A program made the position numbers and the translations under genes. Below the pieces are notes generated by a model. That model saw nothing but the letters and a program-made list of their open reading frames with translations. It searched no databases and had not been told where the DNA came from. 64,000 bases of DNA from Cheilinus undulatus (lineage: Eukaryota > Chordata > Actinopteri > Labriformes > Labridae), in contig NC_054885.1 in NCBI RefSeq assembly GCF_018320785.1, positions 7,762,921 to 7,826,920 on the forward strand. Direction: 5' to 3'. Shown one piece after another: positions 1-10,603 of this stretch (the stretch's first letter is position 1; every line of letters starts with the position of its first letter).

Positions 1-735
1 TGGGAAATGTGAAAAGGAAAGTGAGAGACACCAGACTCAACAGACTAGCTGCAGGAGTGACTGTATTCCGGCACCGTGCCGGAGTTTGACTGCTGTGAAA
101 AAAAAAACTACTTTTGTGAGCTTGTTTATGTGGGACAGCCTGACGTCAAGTCCCGAGTCGATAAAGATAACTGAAACTGTCCATCAACCACACTAGGCCT
201 ACTAGCGAATCAGAAGTAGAGCGGGGGTCACACTAGGCTTACTAGCCAATCAGAAGTACAGCGGGGGCAGGTCTTGCAGAAGACAAAGCCTTAGGTTGAT
301 TTCCTGCTCTGCCGTTCAGTGAATCTACCGCTGAGGAATCCCTACTGGTGTTGCCAACTTAGCGACTTTGTTGCTATATTTAGCGAGTTTTCAGACCCCT
401 CTAGTGTCTCGTTTTCAAAAAAGCGACTACAACAAATCTAGCCACTTTTCTGGTGTTACTAGAGACTTTTGGAGACTCTGATGTGAAAGCACACATTGTT
501 GTTGCTCCGCGGGTGCTGCAATGTGGCCCCTCCCCATCCAACAGCACTCACAGGCAGCCCAATCCTCGCGCAGTGTCCCCCTCCGCTGCAGACGTTTTTT
601 TTCACTATCAGCCATGTAGCTGAAGGCAACCTGGGCTTCACAACACCTCAGCAATGCCACAGACTGATCGCCTTCAGGACACAGAGCATTGCTGCAGTAT
701 TTCATGCAAAAGGAGCTCCAACATTTCTGTGTTAA
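1..735. repeat. Intronic repeat-derived sequence upstream of the shmt1 3' exons
   Basis: A 40-bp unit beginning cactaggc is tandemly duplicated at 191-230 and 231-270 with a few mismatches. From about 340 onward the sequence (tgccaacttagcgact and following) looks like a common dispersed fish repeat. No coding exon was recognised here; the open frames have no family resemblance. By the shmt1 gene model this is intron. Confidence 0.45.
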
Positions 736-1037
736 AAATCAATTTTTTAATCGGTTTTAAAAAATATTCTATATTCTGAGATCATGATTTTTGTTTTTTC
801 ATTAGCTGTAAAGCCATAAATCAACAAAATTTAAAGAAATCAAGACCTGAAATATATCGGTCTGTGTGTGATGAATCTGTTTGATATTTAAGTTTCACTT
901 TTTAAGTGAATCACTAAAATAAATCTACTTTCTGATGATGTTTTAGTTTGAGATGCACCTGAATATCCTCAAAAGAACAAGTCTATCAGCCTAAATGTGT
1001 GTATTCATGTGTACAATGTGTGTTTTTGTGTCTGCAG

Positions 1038-1447
1038 GAGATAAGAGTGCTCTGCGCCCGAGTGGTCTGAGGTTTGGCTCTCCAGCTTTGACCTCCAGAG
1101 GTTTGGTGGAGGACGACTTTAAGAAGGTGGCAGAGTTCATTCACAGAGGTAAAACTTCATTAAGGCTCCGGGTTAAACCACATCATCACGTTAAGATATC
1201 TTAGGTATGAGTAATTTATCTTTTAGATGTGCCACATAAATGTCTTTCTCCTGTGTTCCTGCTCCCCCCCGCAGGTATTGTTCTGACCCTGGAGGTTCAG
1301 AGGAGTTTGGAACCGAAGGCGACGCTGAAGGAGTTTGTGGCAGCTCTCACTCAGGGAGAAAAGTTTCAGCAGCGAGTGGTGGAGATCAGGGCAGAGGTGG
1401 AGGCGTTCGCCGGTCAGTTCCCGATGCCGGGTCTCCCTGAGCTGTAG
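1038..1447 (+). CDS. shmt1: Serine hydroxymethyltransferase, cytosolic, C-terminal two exons (partial)
   Basis: This is the 3' end of a PLP-dependent enzyme that interconverts serine and glycine with transfer of a one-carbon unit to tetrahydrofolate. Two exons are visible, 1038-1148 and 1275-1447, joined in phase 1, with a TAG stop at 1445-1447. The translation contains [19 protein letters not shown], then [19 protein letters not shown] and a terminus of FPMPGLPEL. The ALRPSG, FIHRG, ATLKEF and PGLP words match the cytosolic SHMT1 form better than the mitochondrial SHMT2 tail. The first two bases of the first exon complete a glycine codon begun in an exon left of the window, so only about 94 C-terminal residues are present. 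This segment belongs to the small C-terminal domain; the catalytic lysine region is outside. Paralogue assignment rests on remembered family sequences. Confidence 0.9.
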
Positions 1448-2083
1448 ACGGTTCCCTTCAGGCTCTGCTGGATCTCTGATTCTTAATTCTGATGCTTACA
1501 ATTATGATGAGGTTTGGTGCTGTTAGGTCTGAGTATTTCTGATAAAACTGTCCGAAACAGCATGTGGAGCGAGTGAGCATCAGCGACAAAATAAGCTTTA
1601 TCAGTGTCCTTTTATAGCGTCCTAACAGCATACAAGTGATTTGATGCCTCATTTTTATCCTGCTGCTCTGTTTCTATTTTTTAGAGGAACAAAGGTTAAC
1701 TGACAGGGTGATTGGAGCTTCCTACAGGGATGTTTCCTTGATATTCACTTTTCTCACTCTGTAGAGCTTGTTGGTTTGTTTTATAAGTGAGATAGTCATT
1801 TCCATATCTGTTAGAAACATTTTGCTCTGACTTTTGCTGACACAGGAGCAAAACTATTTGCTTCACTGTTGTCGAAGGCAAACAAGAAAACAAATCGTTC
1901 TTCTGTTTTTCTGGAAAATATTTCTATATGAAATAATTGTGCAAGATGTCGTACTTTTAGAAGGTAAAACTGAAATTAACAGAGCAGAGGATTCAGTATT
2001 TAATGGATCTAGTGCGGACAGCAAACATCCGATACTGCAAAATGGGACGTGATATGCTGCTTGCATGCTGTTAGAACACTGTC

Positions 2084-2400
2084 TTAAAAGGATATTTCAG
2101 TATTTTTGATGTTGGGCTGGATGAGGCCATATGAGATGGCATTAGCCTCCAGGGATTTTAGTGAGCATTGCTCCTTTAAGAAGGACTCACTGGTTGTACC
2201 AGCATACGTTTGAGCCAACATTGTTTTATGACCAATTTTTACTCAAAACTCACTAAATTCCAAGGAGAAACTGTACCCATCTATTCTGCTGTATAGCCTA
2301 GCTTCCTGGCCGGTAGCAATGCTCTCTGAAATCAATGGTGGCTAATGCCACTCTGCACTTCATATGACTCAACTTCAAAAATAGTGAAATATCCCTTTAA
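2084..2400. mobile_element. TTAA-flanked MITE (piggyBac-like signature), about 309 bp
   Basis: The element at 2088-2396 is flanked by TTAA on both sides (2084-2087 and 2397-2400). It has terminal inverted repeats: the left end reads AAGGATATTTCA and the inverted right end AGGGATATTTCA, and the match continues for about 24 bp with two mismatches. It has no coding capacity. The TTAA target duplication is the signature of piggyBac-type transposition. It lies downstream of shmt1, possibly within its 3' UTR. Confidence 0.7.
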
Positions 2401-3420
2401 TCCTGTTATCACAGAAAACAGTTTCATCTTTGAACAGATTTGATTGAATGTTAGAATCTGCTTTAAATTTTCTGAAATGGTTTGGTGATTTTTTGTCTGT
2501 TTTTTATTGGATATTTCTTTGATTTCAGATCCTGTGATCACATTTGAGCTTTAATGCTGTCAAAATTTTTTTTTTTTTCAAAGTCAAAGATGCATTCTCT
2601 ACCATATTGGATAAATATTCAGGTAAAAATGTGGGTTAGTTTTATATTTAATTCAAGTCGAAGTCATCCTGATGAAATCATTCCTGTTGTCAGGCTTTTA
2701 TCGAGTTCACACAGCCTCAAAGCAAAACTTCATCAATTTCTGGTTGAAAACAGGACTTAGCATTATGTTTACTTTAAAATAAAAGTCTTCACCAAAAGGT
2801 TTGAACTTTAAGACACACCTGTTGTAAAATGAATTGTTGTCTTTATTGTTGTTTATTCTGGTTTGATTCTGTGAATTCATGACTACTGATTAAAATAAAA
2901 TCATCAAAGCAAACTATTTCTGTTACTGTTTTCTTGTCATCAGAAATTCTATTCACATTAAACCGTATTTTATTTAATGGTAAATGGGCTTTAGCTTGTC
3001 TGACACTTTTGTGGTTTTGAGACTTCTTACGCCTCTTCATTTTTTTAAAGATTTAATTTTGAGTTTTGTGCCTGTATTTGATGGGACAGTGGGTAGAATT
3101 GGAAGCTAAGAAGAAAGAGAGTGGGTGATTCCAGCCTTGCTGCTTCTTCAGCTGCTGCACTTTTGGCACAAGGACGCAACTCTGAGGCAACCAGAACCCT
3201 GATCTGTTTGAAGAGAAGACATACTTTAATGTCCCTGTGGGGAAATTTATCTTGGACTGTCCTGCAGGTCAGCCATTTTGAGCATTTGGAGGTTTTCTGA
3301 AGATCTTTGGCAGCCAGACTTTGATCACTACTGGCACTTCAACCTGAGACCTTCTAAACCCAAACCCCACAGACAATGCTGACCCAGCCAGTGTGAAATA
3401 TGTGCATAGATTTTTGGTAT
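2401..3420. other. AT-rich gene-free stretch with a SINE-tail fragment
   Basis: No exon or RNA gene was recognised. Positions about 3040-3125 resemble the tail of the tRNA-derived SINE seen more fully at 28640-28800, in the same (minus) orientation: a T-rich run, a gatttaatttt-like word and a gggacagtggg-like word. The rest is unassigned. Confidence 0.4.
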
Positions 3421-3424
3421 TTAG

Positions 3425-3890
3425 GGTGCTAGAGATTCATCACAGGCCTGATGTGCCACACCTGGGGGCTGGAGAGAAACATGCATGTGTGTGGCTCGAC
3501 AGCCAAGGTCAAGCTCAGTGGCGTCTCTTTCTCAGTCCTATTCACCCCTGGTAATATGCTCGGAGAGTGTGGGCAGTTTTCGGGCCCTTAGGACATTTAC
3601 AGCACAACCAGGGGCCCCTGGGAACCCTACCACCCATCCAGACAGTACCCTTGGTCATTCTTCCTTGCCACATCCACCCCTTACTCAACCCTTAATGTGT
3701 GGAATTTGCTATTTCGTAAGCAAATTTTCCCATAGTCCTGGTTATATTAAGACATCCAGAGCACGACAGGGGTTGTGTCAATCCTTCCTGCCCCATGGTG
3801 CCCTCAGACAGCTTACTCGCCACATCTACGCCTTACTTCAGCCTCAATTTCTGGCCCTAACATGTCAAAAAGTTCTGCATTGTACTGTGT
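3425..3890 (+). repeat. Dispersed repeat family A, copy 1
   Basis: This roughly 450-bp segment recurs in inverse orientation at 28025-28430 and, truncated, at 56910-57115. Shared words include the cacatctacgccttactt region (3820s) and the aggggttgtgtcaatcctt-like region (3770s). An open frame of 183 codons crosses this copy, but the other copies do not preserve it, so I do not treat it as a gene. I cannot assign a class: no clear TIR, tRNA head or protein domain was seen. Confidence 0.55.
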
Positions 3891-4039
3891 ATTTAGTGAA
3901 GTTCTCTTTAAGTTTTAGTAATAATATTTCTTTTTTAAGTTCTGTGTCAACAATGAACACCAACAGAAAGAGGTTATACAAATGTAATATTTTATATAAT
4001 CACAAAAAACAGGGTTTAAAAGAGGAAAACAATTGAACT

Positions 4040-4700
4040 GTCCCCTCACATGTATTACACTAAATGTGCCCTGTCTCTGTAAAGGGTGTTACACAAGTAC
4101 AAAACAATAAATATCAAAAGGTCTAGATTTTAAACACATATTAGCATAGAAATAATGAAGAAATAATAAATATTAGGCTTGTTACTATTTATCACATTAA
4201 TCACCCTCAATTATGGTACAAAATTAGCACACTTTTTATAAAGTCGCCACTTATTGCATAATTTATATAGAAATTATGCAATCGATGTCCACACACACAC
4301 ACATATACAGTATATGTAGGATGATAAATTATATTCATTCATATGATTAAAATATTATTGTATTATTGCAATATTTTTTTTTGTATTTTGATATACAATA
4401 TAATATGTAAGAATAACACAAGTATAACATTTATTTCATTTGATTTATACTTATCTATACAATATATTTACAATATACAATGTACCCATAAATAAATCAT
4501 TGTATTTATCAAAATAATTTCAATAAATCTTAAATAAATAATTTAAAATATTACTATAATAATTTTTCGTAAATTTCTCTGAAGGATGAGTTCAGACATG
4601 TAAGTAATTTTTGCAAAAATCAGATTAAAGCTCTGATATAGTAAACGATTTGAAAATTGTTTTGATAAATTTCATATGTCCATATGTAATTTTGAAGGAA
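4040..4700. other. Very AT-rich spacer upstream of cpsf4
   Basis: Long A/T-rich runs include a short CA tract near 4291-4302. No coding, RNA or mobile-element structure was recognised. Confidence 0.4.
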
Positions 4701-5148
4701 AAAAAAACGAGAGCTTTGATGAGAATTTGCTCAGCGATCGATTAGCCGTATAGCGACCTACTCGGCTATCGATTGCTTTTGCCTCATCACGTCGTGTTAG
4801 AGATCCGTCCGCGCGCCCCCGTTCCCATGTAGATGCCGTTGACAACAGTTAGCACCTAGCTGCTAATAAAAAGTTACAGACCGACAAACAGGGCGATTAT
4901 TTCTAGAAAGCAGGGTCATCTCGCCATTGAAGTTTTACATTATTGAATGTCGTTCCGTATTAAATTCTACCAGTCATCAGGCTACGCATTAAAGCAGGTG
5001 CTGAGTTTTCCTTGATTGTTACGGGTTAGCCTAGCTAGCCTCTTTAGCTTCTGTAGCTAGCTGGATATCAGGTGAACTGAAGTTTCATTGTTACCAGACT
5101 AAACTGAAATCAAAGTTTGGTTAAAGGGAAGTCTGACATAAACTCAAG
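4700..5148 (+). promoter_or_regulatory. cpsf4: Probable cpsf4 promoter and 5' UTR
   Basis: CpG content rises sharply after the AT-rich spacer (runs with atcg, gccgtatagcg, ccgcgcgcccc at about 4730-4820) and continues to the cpsf4 ATG at 5149. No TATA box stands out, as expected for a housekeeping promoter. The transcription start cannot be placed from sequence alone. Confidence 0.45.
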
Positions 5149-8100
5149 ATGCAGGAGCTACTGGCCAACGTGGATCACATAAAGTTTGATCTGGAGTTGG
5201 CGGTGGAGCAGCAGCTCGGGGCTCAACCGCTACCTTTCCCCGGCATGGACAGTAAGTGACACACTGAGGCTAGCTGCTAGTTAGCCGCTGGCAGGTGAAC
5301 TGTAAACACTGATGCTACAGTCTGTGTTTAGCTGATATGACTTCACATATTATTTTATTTTACTCAGGCTATCATTTGATTTATTCATGTTTAAATATTT
5401 TTATTCTTCCCTGTAGAGTCTGGATCAGCGGTGTGCGAATTCTTCATGAGAGCTGCCTGCATTAAAGGTACCAAAAATAAATAAATAAATAAAGACATTT
5501 ACACTGATGCATGATATTATTGGCATGATACCTGTATGAGCAGCAAAGGTAGAAAAAAAATAAGAATGGGCAGATATTAAAATTTCTAATGATATTTACA
5601 ACTGATATATCCGCTGTAAATATTGCTCTACATCAGCATTAAGTATTGTTCTATATCAGCTGTAAATATCAACCTATATAATGTGTATATCAGCTGCTTT
5701 ATGTACAAATTAGTTGGTTGATTGTGTTTTTATTATTTCAGGTGGAATGTGTCCATTCAGACACATCAGCGGAGAGAAGACGGTGGTGTGTAAACACTGG
5801 CTCAGAGGACTCTGTAAGAAAGGAGACCAGTGCGAGTTCCTCCATGAATACGACATGACCAAGATGCCTGAGTGCTACTTCTACTCCAAGTTTGGTTTGT
5901 CATTTAATGAATTTATCAACCATTGTGTCAGTTTTTATTTATAGAGTTGCCCATCATGACAGATGTTTACTCAGTGTTTTAAAATGAAACCCCAATGAAG
6001 AGCTTAACAGCTGTTTGCGAGACTGTTGATCATCACCTTCGATTATCGTACAATACCCTTCCAGGTGAATGCAGTAACAAGGAGTGCCCATTCCTGCACA
6101 TCGACCCTGAGTCAAAGATTAAAGACTGCCCTTGGTACGACCGTGGATTCTGTAAACATGGTGAGTTTAGAGAGAGACAATCACAGATGCTGAGTAAACC
6201 GTCTGGTTCTGATTTCAACCTGAAATGATCTGAATTATGGTCTGATTCTAACCTCGGCTGCTTTGCCTCTATCGCTTAAATATTTTGTATCTGAGCTGTT
6301 CTTTTTTTTTTTTTTTAAACCTCCATGTTTGTGTGTTGTAGGTCCTGACTGCAGACATCGGCACACCAGGAGAGTGATTTGTGTCAACTACCTGGTCGGT
6401 TTCTGTCCAGAAGGGAAATCCTGTAAATTTATGCAGTAAGTTAACTATTTTTATTTAACTTCTAAAAGGACTGTCTGCTTTACTTACATGTTATAGCTCT
6501 GTTTTGTATGTGATTTTTCTCAGTCATGTTACTAGAGTAAATTTTGTTAAGAATGAGCTAGTAATAAAACAGCAGTAGATGTTTTATGCCAGGTTTTGTA
6601 TGTAATGATATTTTGTCCACAGTCCTCGGTTTGAGCTGCCGATGGGAGCGTCTGAACAGCCTCCTCTGCCTCAGCAAACACAGAACCAGACAAAGGTGAG
6701 CCAACACCTGCACACACCTCAGTGGTTGTGTAGTGATATTATTAATATACTAATTTCATGATGTATAAAATGCCTCTATGAACATGCAGTCAGATTATTT
6801 TCAGGCAGAGTCAGGTCAAAATAAAACTCTTCCCATGTTGCTTTTTTTCCCCCCACTGCAGCCTGTGCCAACAATCGGGCGCTCGTCCCTCTCGCTCATC
6901 CAGCTCACCAGCTCCAGTCCTGGTCAGCGACCTCAGAACAACACACCTATGGGAATGGGCCAGCAGAACAACATGATGGGTAATAGAGGGCCACGCCCAC
7001 TCGACCAGGTCACCTGCTACAAGGTAAGAATGATAGTCCAATAACTCAGTTGTAAACACTGATGCACCTCTGTCTACTTTATTATGAATTACAGTAAGTA
7101 ACTTAATCAAGACCAAGCCTTGTGTGCCCAAATATCAACAGGAATTCAGCCATTATATTTCAAAATAATGCTATTTTTACTGATTTATAGGCTCTACATT
7201 TGAACATGCTTCTCCGAAAGATCACCTCTAATCATACCAGTTTTGTTCAGGACATTAAAAATACATGAGCATTAAAAGTTAGCAAAAGCTTTGGGCCGCA
7301 CCGGTAGTCAAGCGGCTGGGTGCGCACCATGTACGCGGCGGCCCAGGTTTGAATCCGGCCTGTGGCACCACTTCCCACATGCCTCTCCTCGCTCTCTTCC
7401 CTTTTTTCGAGTCTCAGAGGCACAAAAAGCCCCCCAAAAAAATCTAAAAAAAAAAAAAAGTTAGCAAAAGCTTGAGTCGTCAGCAAAAGGTGCAGCTGTT
7501 TTTGGAGGTCAAACTTTAATATTTTTGCTCTTTTGTTCAATGAAAAAAAAAATAGTTGGAACTGTAGTTTACAAAGTGTGGTATTTTTCACATTTTATGT
7601 AAGGTCAGAGATGAACTTGCTGTAAACTGTGCATCTTGAATGCATTATGGCTGCTATGCTGACAACCAGTCATCAGTTTGAACTGTTTCAGTGTCACTGC
7701 TGGTACTGATGTTTATTTTATCAGTTCTGAGCTCAGAATTATCATAATACTCATTGTTGTCATGTTTTTAGTTTACATCTCACACATCAGGTAGATGCAT
7801 GCAGTCTGTGATAGCTGTGTGACCTCTTGAGTTTTCCTCTATTAACACATGCCTTAAACAGGCAGAAATATTTACAAAAAAGCACATAACGAAGCTGGAG
7901 ATATACTGGAACGTAAGGTGGAACAGCAAATATATTTCTGGTCCGTGATAATCACACCTAGATGCAAATATGACAGCGGCTCCTTACTGCCAACCTAGTA
8001 GAAACAGATCACAGTGACTCTTAATTAAAAAGTTTCTTCTCATTTTACATGGATGATTTCAATCCCAGCTTGATCACATCTACAAATCACCATCTTCATT

Positions 8101-8988
8101 TTGCCATGCTGCCATCTAGTGGTGACAGCAGGTACATCATGTACAATGTATAATCGGCACAATGTTTTATGATTGCCCTGTAAGAATAAAAGTTGCCTTG
8201 CAGTGAAGTTTTTCATCAGTATTCCTTTAATCTAATGAGATAAAAACAAAACTTCATAAATAATGATTTTTTTAAAAATTCAGATTTAAAACTTATTTTC
8301 TGTTTTTGGTTTCCACTGAAAGAAAATCTAATTTCTGACCAATGTAAAGACTTTTAATGAAACATTTACATTTATTTTTATATGTACATGCATAACCATG
8401 ATTCAGTGCTAATCAAAGCGGGCTGTCACTAACAGGGCTGAACGATTTGGGAAAATAATCAAATTGCAATATACAATAACCAACACAATTTTAGATTAAA
8501 CTAGGGCTGAACATTTTTGAAAAAATATCTAATTGTGATGATTTCAACACATTTTGCAAATTGGATATGAACTCCTGTATTAAAGGGAATGATCATTTTT
8601 ATATAATTCTCATATTTAACAAGAAAAAAAATACAAAAATGAAGAAAATAGGAATTTTTTTGTACACTATTCTAAAAATATGCTGCTAGAATGATTGCAC
8701 AATATGAAATACAGAACATCTCAGCTGCAAAAAAAAGTCTTAATCTGGTATTTTGACACAAATTTTAGGTCGAAGAAATATTGCACCTTCTGAGATTTGA
8801 AAATTGCAGCAGGCCATTTTGTGATTTATTCTGATTGGCGATTAATTGCCCAGCCCTAGTCACTAATCACTCCATTATTTATTTATGTATTTTCTTGTTC
8901 TCTTCCTTTCTGTCTGCAGTGTGGTGAAAAAGGACATTATGCCAATAAATGCACCAAAGGTCACCTCGCTTTCCTCAGTGGACAGTAA
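5149..8988 (+). CDS. cpsf4: Cleavage and polyadenylation specificity factor subunit 4 (CPSF30)
   Basis: CPSF4 is the zinc-finger subunit of the CPSF complex that reads the AAUAAA signal during nuclear mRNA 3'-end formation. Coding exons are 5149-5251, 5417-5467, 5742-5894, 6065-6160, 6342-6435, 6623-6695, 6862-7023 and 8920-8988 (TAA at 8986). They sum to 801 nt, 266 aa, with all phases consistent. Five CCCH fingers are intact: C-x7-C-x5-C-x3-H for ZF1 (CEFFMRAAC), ZF2 (CKHWLRGLC), ZF4 (CPWYDRGFC) and ZF5 (CVNYLVGFC), and C-x8-C-x4-C-x3-H for ZF3 (CYFYSKFGEC). A Q/N/P-rich linker follows, then a C-terminal CCHC zinc knuckle (CYKCGEKGHYANKC) and the tail KGHLAFLSGQ. In mammals ZF2 and ZF3 contact the hexamer. 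The length is close to that of the mammalian protein. The last intron (7024-8919) holds a SINE and a MITE. Confidence 0.97.
7285..7465 (+). repeat. tRNA-derived SINE in cpsf4 intron 7
   Basis: The head reads gccgcaccggtagtcaagcg and is followed by a B-box-like word, ggtttgaatccggcc, near 7346-7360. The body ends in a C-rich then A-rich tail (about 7430-7460). The A-box/B-box spacing is that of a tRNA-derived SINE. Related copies lie at 28640-28800, 29757-29870, 30615-30735 and probably 3040-3125. Confidence 0.65.
8501..8859. mobile_element. MITE with ctagggctg termini in cpsf4 intron 7
   Basis: The left end ctagggctgaac at 8501 and the right end attgcccagccctag at 8859 are inverted copies. 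The interior is AT-rich and non-coding. A second, partial left-end-like copy (cagggctgaacgatttggg) starts about 8434. It is probably a non-autonomous DNA transposon; the superfamily was not determined. Confidence 0.6.
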
Positions 8989-9268
8989 CCCGCATCGCCT
9001 CTGCTCTTCCTTGAGGTGAGAAGGGAGAGAAGGACTTGAGGGGCAAGGTTGTCCCTTGGCAGACTGATGGTTTAACGTAAAGAAGAAGAAACGGAGACTG
9101 TGCCTGTTCAGTGACTTTTTACTGAGAGAGATCAAAGACAGAGCAGCTCTGTGACACGATGGAGCTTCATTCAAGTGATTCTCCTCAACTCTGGTCATGT
9201 GACTATCAGTGACATCACTGCAGTGTCTACCTGTTCCACAGTGTAAATGTGCTGTCAGTGAGAATGTA

Positions 9269-9274
9269 AATAAA
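9269..9274 (+). terminator. Probable cpsf4 polyadenylation signal
   Basis: An AATAAA hexamer lies about 280 bp after the cpsf4 stop codon. It is the first canonical hexamer in a plausible 3' UTR. Confidence 0.55.
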
Positions 9275-9928
9275 TGTTTATACTAAAACAACTGCATTTA
9301 ATCCAAGAGAAGTGTCATGACATTATCTAAGGTTTTACCCCGAGGTTTAGACTACATTCTGGTAAAGATGGAAAGCATCTCCTGCTCACGGTCTGAACTG
9401 AACATCCACCTGGGCTGTCCTGTAAATGTGATTTTTCAGGAAGGCACTGAGGAATTTTCTACCAGTACTACTTAATTGCCCCCTGGTTCTGAATGCATTA
9501 CATTAGAGATTGAAGGTCATCTTTTTGCATCAGTTTGACTCCCATACACTTAAGTAGCTCTGAAAGCCAGAGTTAATTAAACATGCGCCTACACATTAGA
9601 GCTCTACCACACTACTGAAAAACCCACCACTGTACTTTCACCTGCAGTAACTGTAAACCTTACAGAATCGTAGTGCCACCTGATGCGAGGTTTTTTTTCT
9701 ACGTGGTTGTTTATTCTTCGTGTTATCAATGGGGTCGACCCCCAGCTAACCAGACAAGTGTCTATCCCCTCAATTACTGAATGTTCCCTAATCAATCTTA
9801 GACTACGGCCACTTGGTTGAAATTTTTAATGAGAGCTCTGAGAGGATCCACAGTGTTTAGAAATACAGCTTCGGGTTCTTTCCAAGTTGTAATTAAACAG
9901 AATGTCAGATGTTCCAGGGTATTTCATA
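9275..9928. other. Intergenic spacer between convergent cpsf4 and atp5mf
   Basis: No gene or clear repeat end was recognised. The short open frame around 9604-9795 has no resemblance to a known family. Confidence 0.35.
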
Positions 9929-10443
9929 CACTCATTTGCCACTTCATTAGGTACACCTGCTCCATCGCTTATTAACCCAAGTATCTAATCAGCCCATCAG
10001 AAACCAATGCATTAAGATATGGTCATGAAGTGCTGAAGGTCAGCCTTAGCTACAAGACGGAGAAGAAACTCAATCATCTCAGAGGAGCAACCCCTGAATG
10101 CACAAAGGTCTACAGAAGCAGGAGACCATACTAGCATACAGCAAATTGTGGCTACTTTTCACATGTGCTCATCAGAATCGGACAATAATAGACGGTAGAG
10201 CGTTGCCTGGTGTGATGGGTCTAGAATGTCTGCAGCAATATTTGAATGGTAGGGTCAGAATTTGGCCTCAGTGACACACAAGTCTACCAGAGCAACAACC
10301 ATGGTACATTTAAGTCACTTCTTAAGTCATTTCTTTATTCTGATACTAGTTGAGCCCTTTGTCTTGCCCTTGCCTAAATGCTTCCACATGATTGGCTGAT
10401 AAGATATGCATGCTAATGAGCAGCTGAGCAGGTGTACTTAACA
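9929..10443. mobile_element. Deleted Tc1-like transposon remnant
   Basis: The left end acactcatttgccacttcat, followed by attaggtacacctg, is the terminus of a widespread fish Tc1-like element. The right end, around 10380-10443 (gattggctgat ... gcaggtgtactta), is an inverted copy of the same terminal region. Between them are decayed transposase segments (for example gcgttgcctggtgtgatggg and atggtagggtcagaatttgg, about 10200-10265) with a large internal deletion. It lies between the convergent 3' ends of cpsf4 and atp5mf. Confidence 0.7.
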
Positions 10444-10501
10444 TATTAATACAACTACATAAACAAAAAAATACATTAGACAGGATCCCACAGGGAGTTC
10501 T

Positions 10502-10507
10502 TTTATT
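10502..10507 (-). terminator. Probable atp5mf polyadenylation signal (minus strand)
   Basis: tttatt on the plus strand gives AATAAA on the minus strand, about 100 bp beyond the atp5mf stop codon. Confidence 0.5.
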
Positions 10508-10603
10508 ATTGGTCACACCAGTCATATTAAACATAAAGATCTGAGAATAGAGCCAATCAGAGGAACAAACGGACTCGAGTTTGACCCCCAAGCGTCTGAC
10601 AGT

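Noticed and set aside
1038-1447. Mitochondrial shmt2 rather than shmt1
   Set aside because: The SALRPSG, FIHRG, ATLKEF and PGLP words fit the cytosolic form better. This is judged from memory, so some uncertainty remains.
3485-4036. 183-codon open frame as a protein-coding gene
   Set aside because: It lies across repeat family A, the related copies do not keep the frame, and no domain or splice context is seen.
7285-7465. Genuine tRNA gene
   Set aside because: Only promoter-box-like words are present. No complete cloverleaf is evident, and multiple diverged copies point to a SINE.
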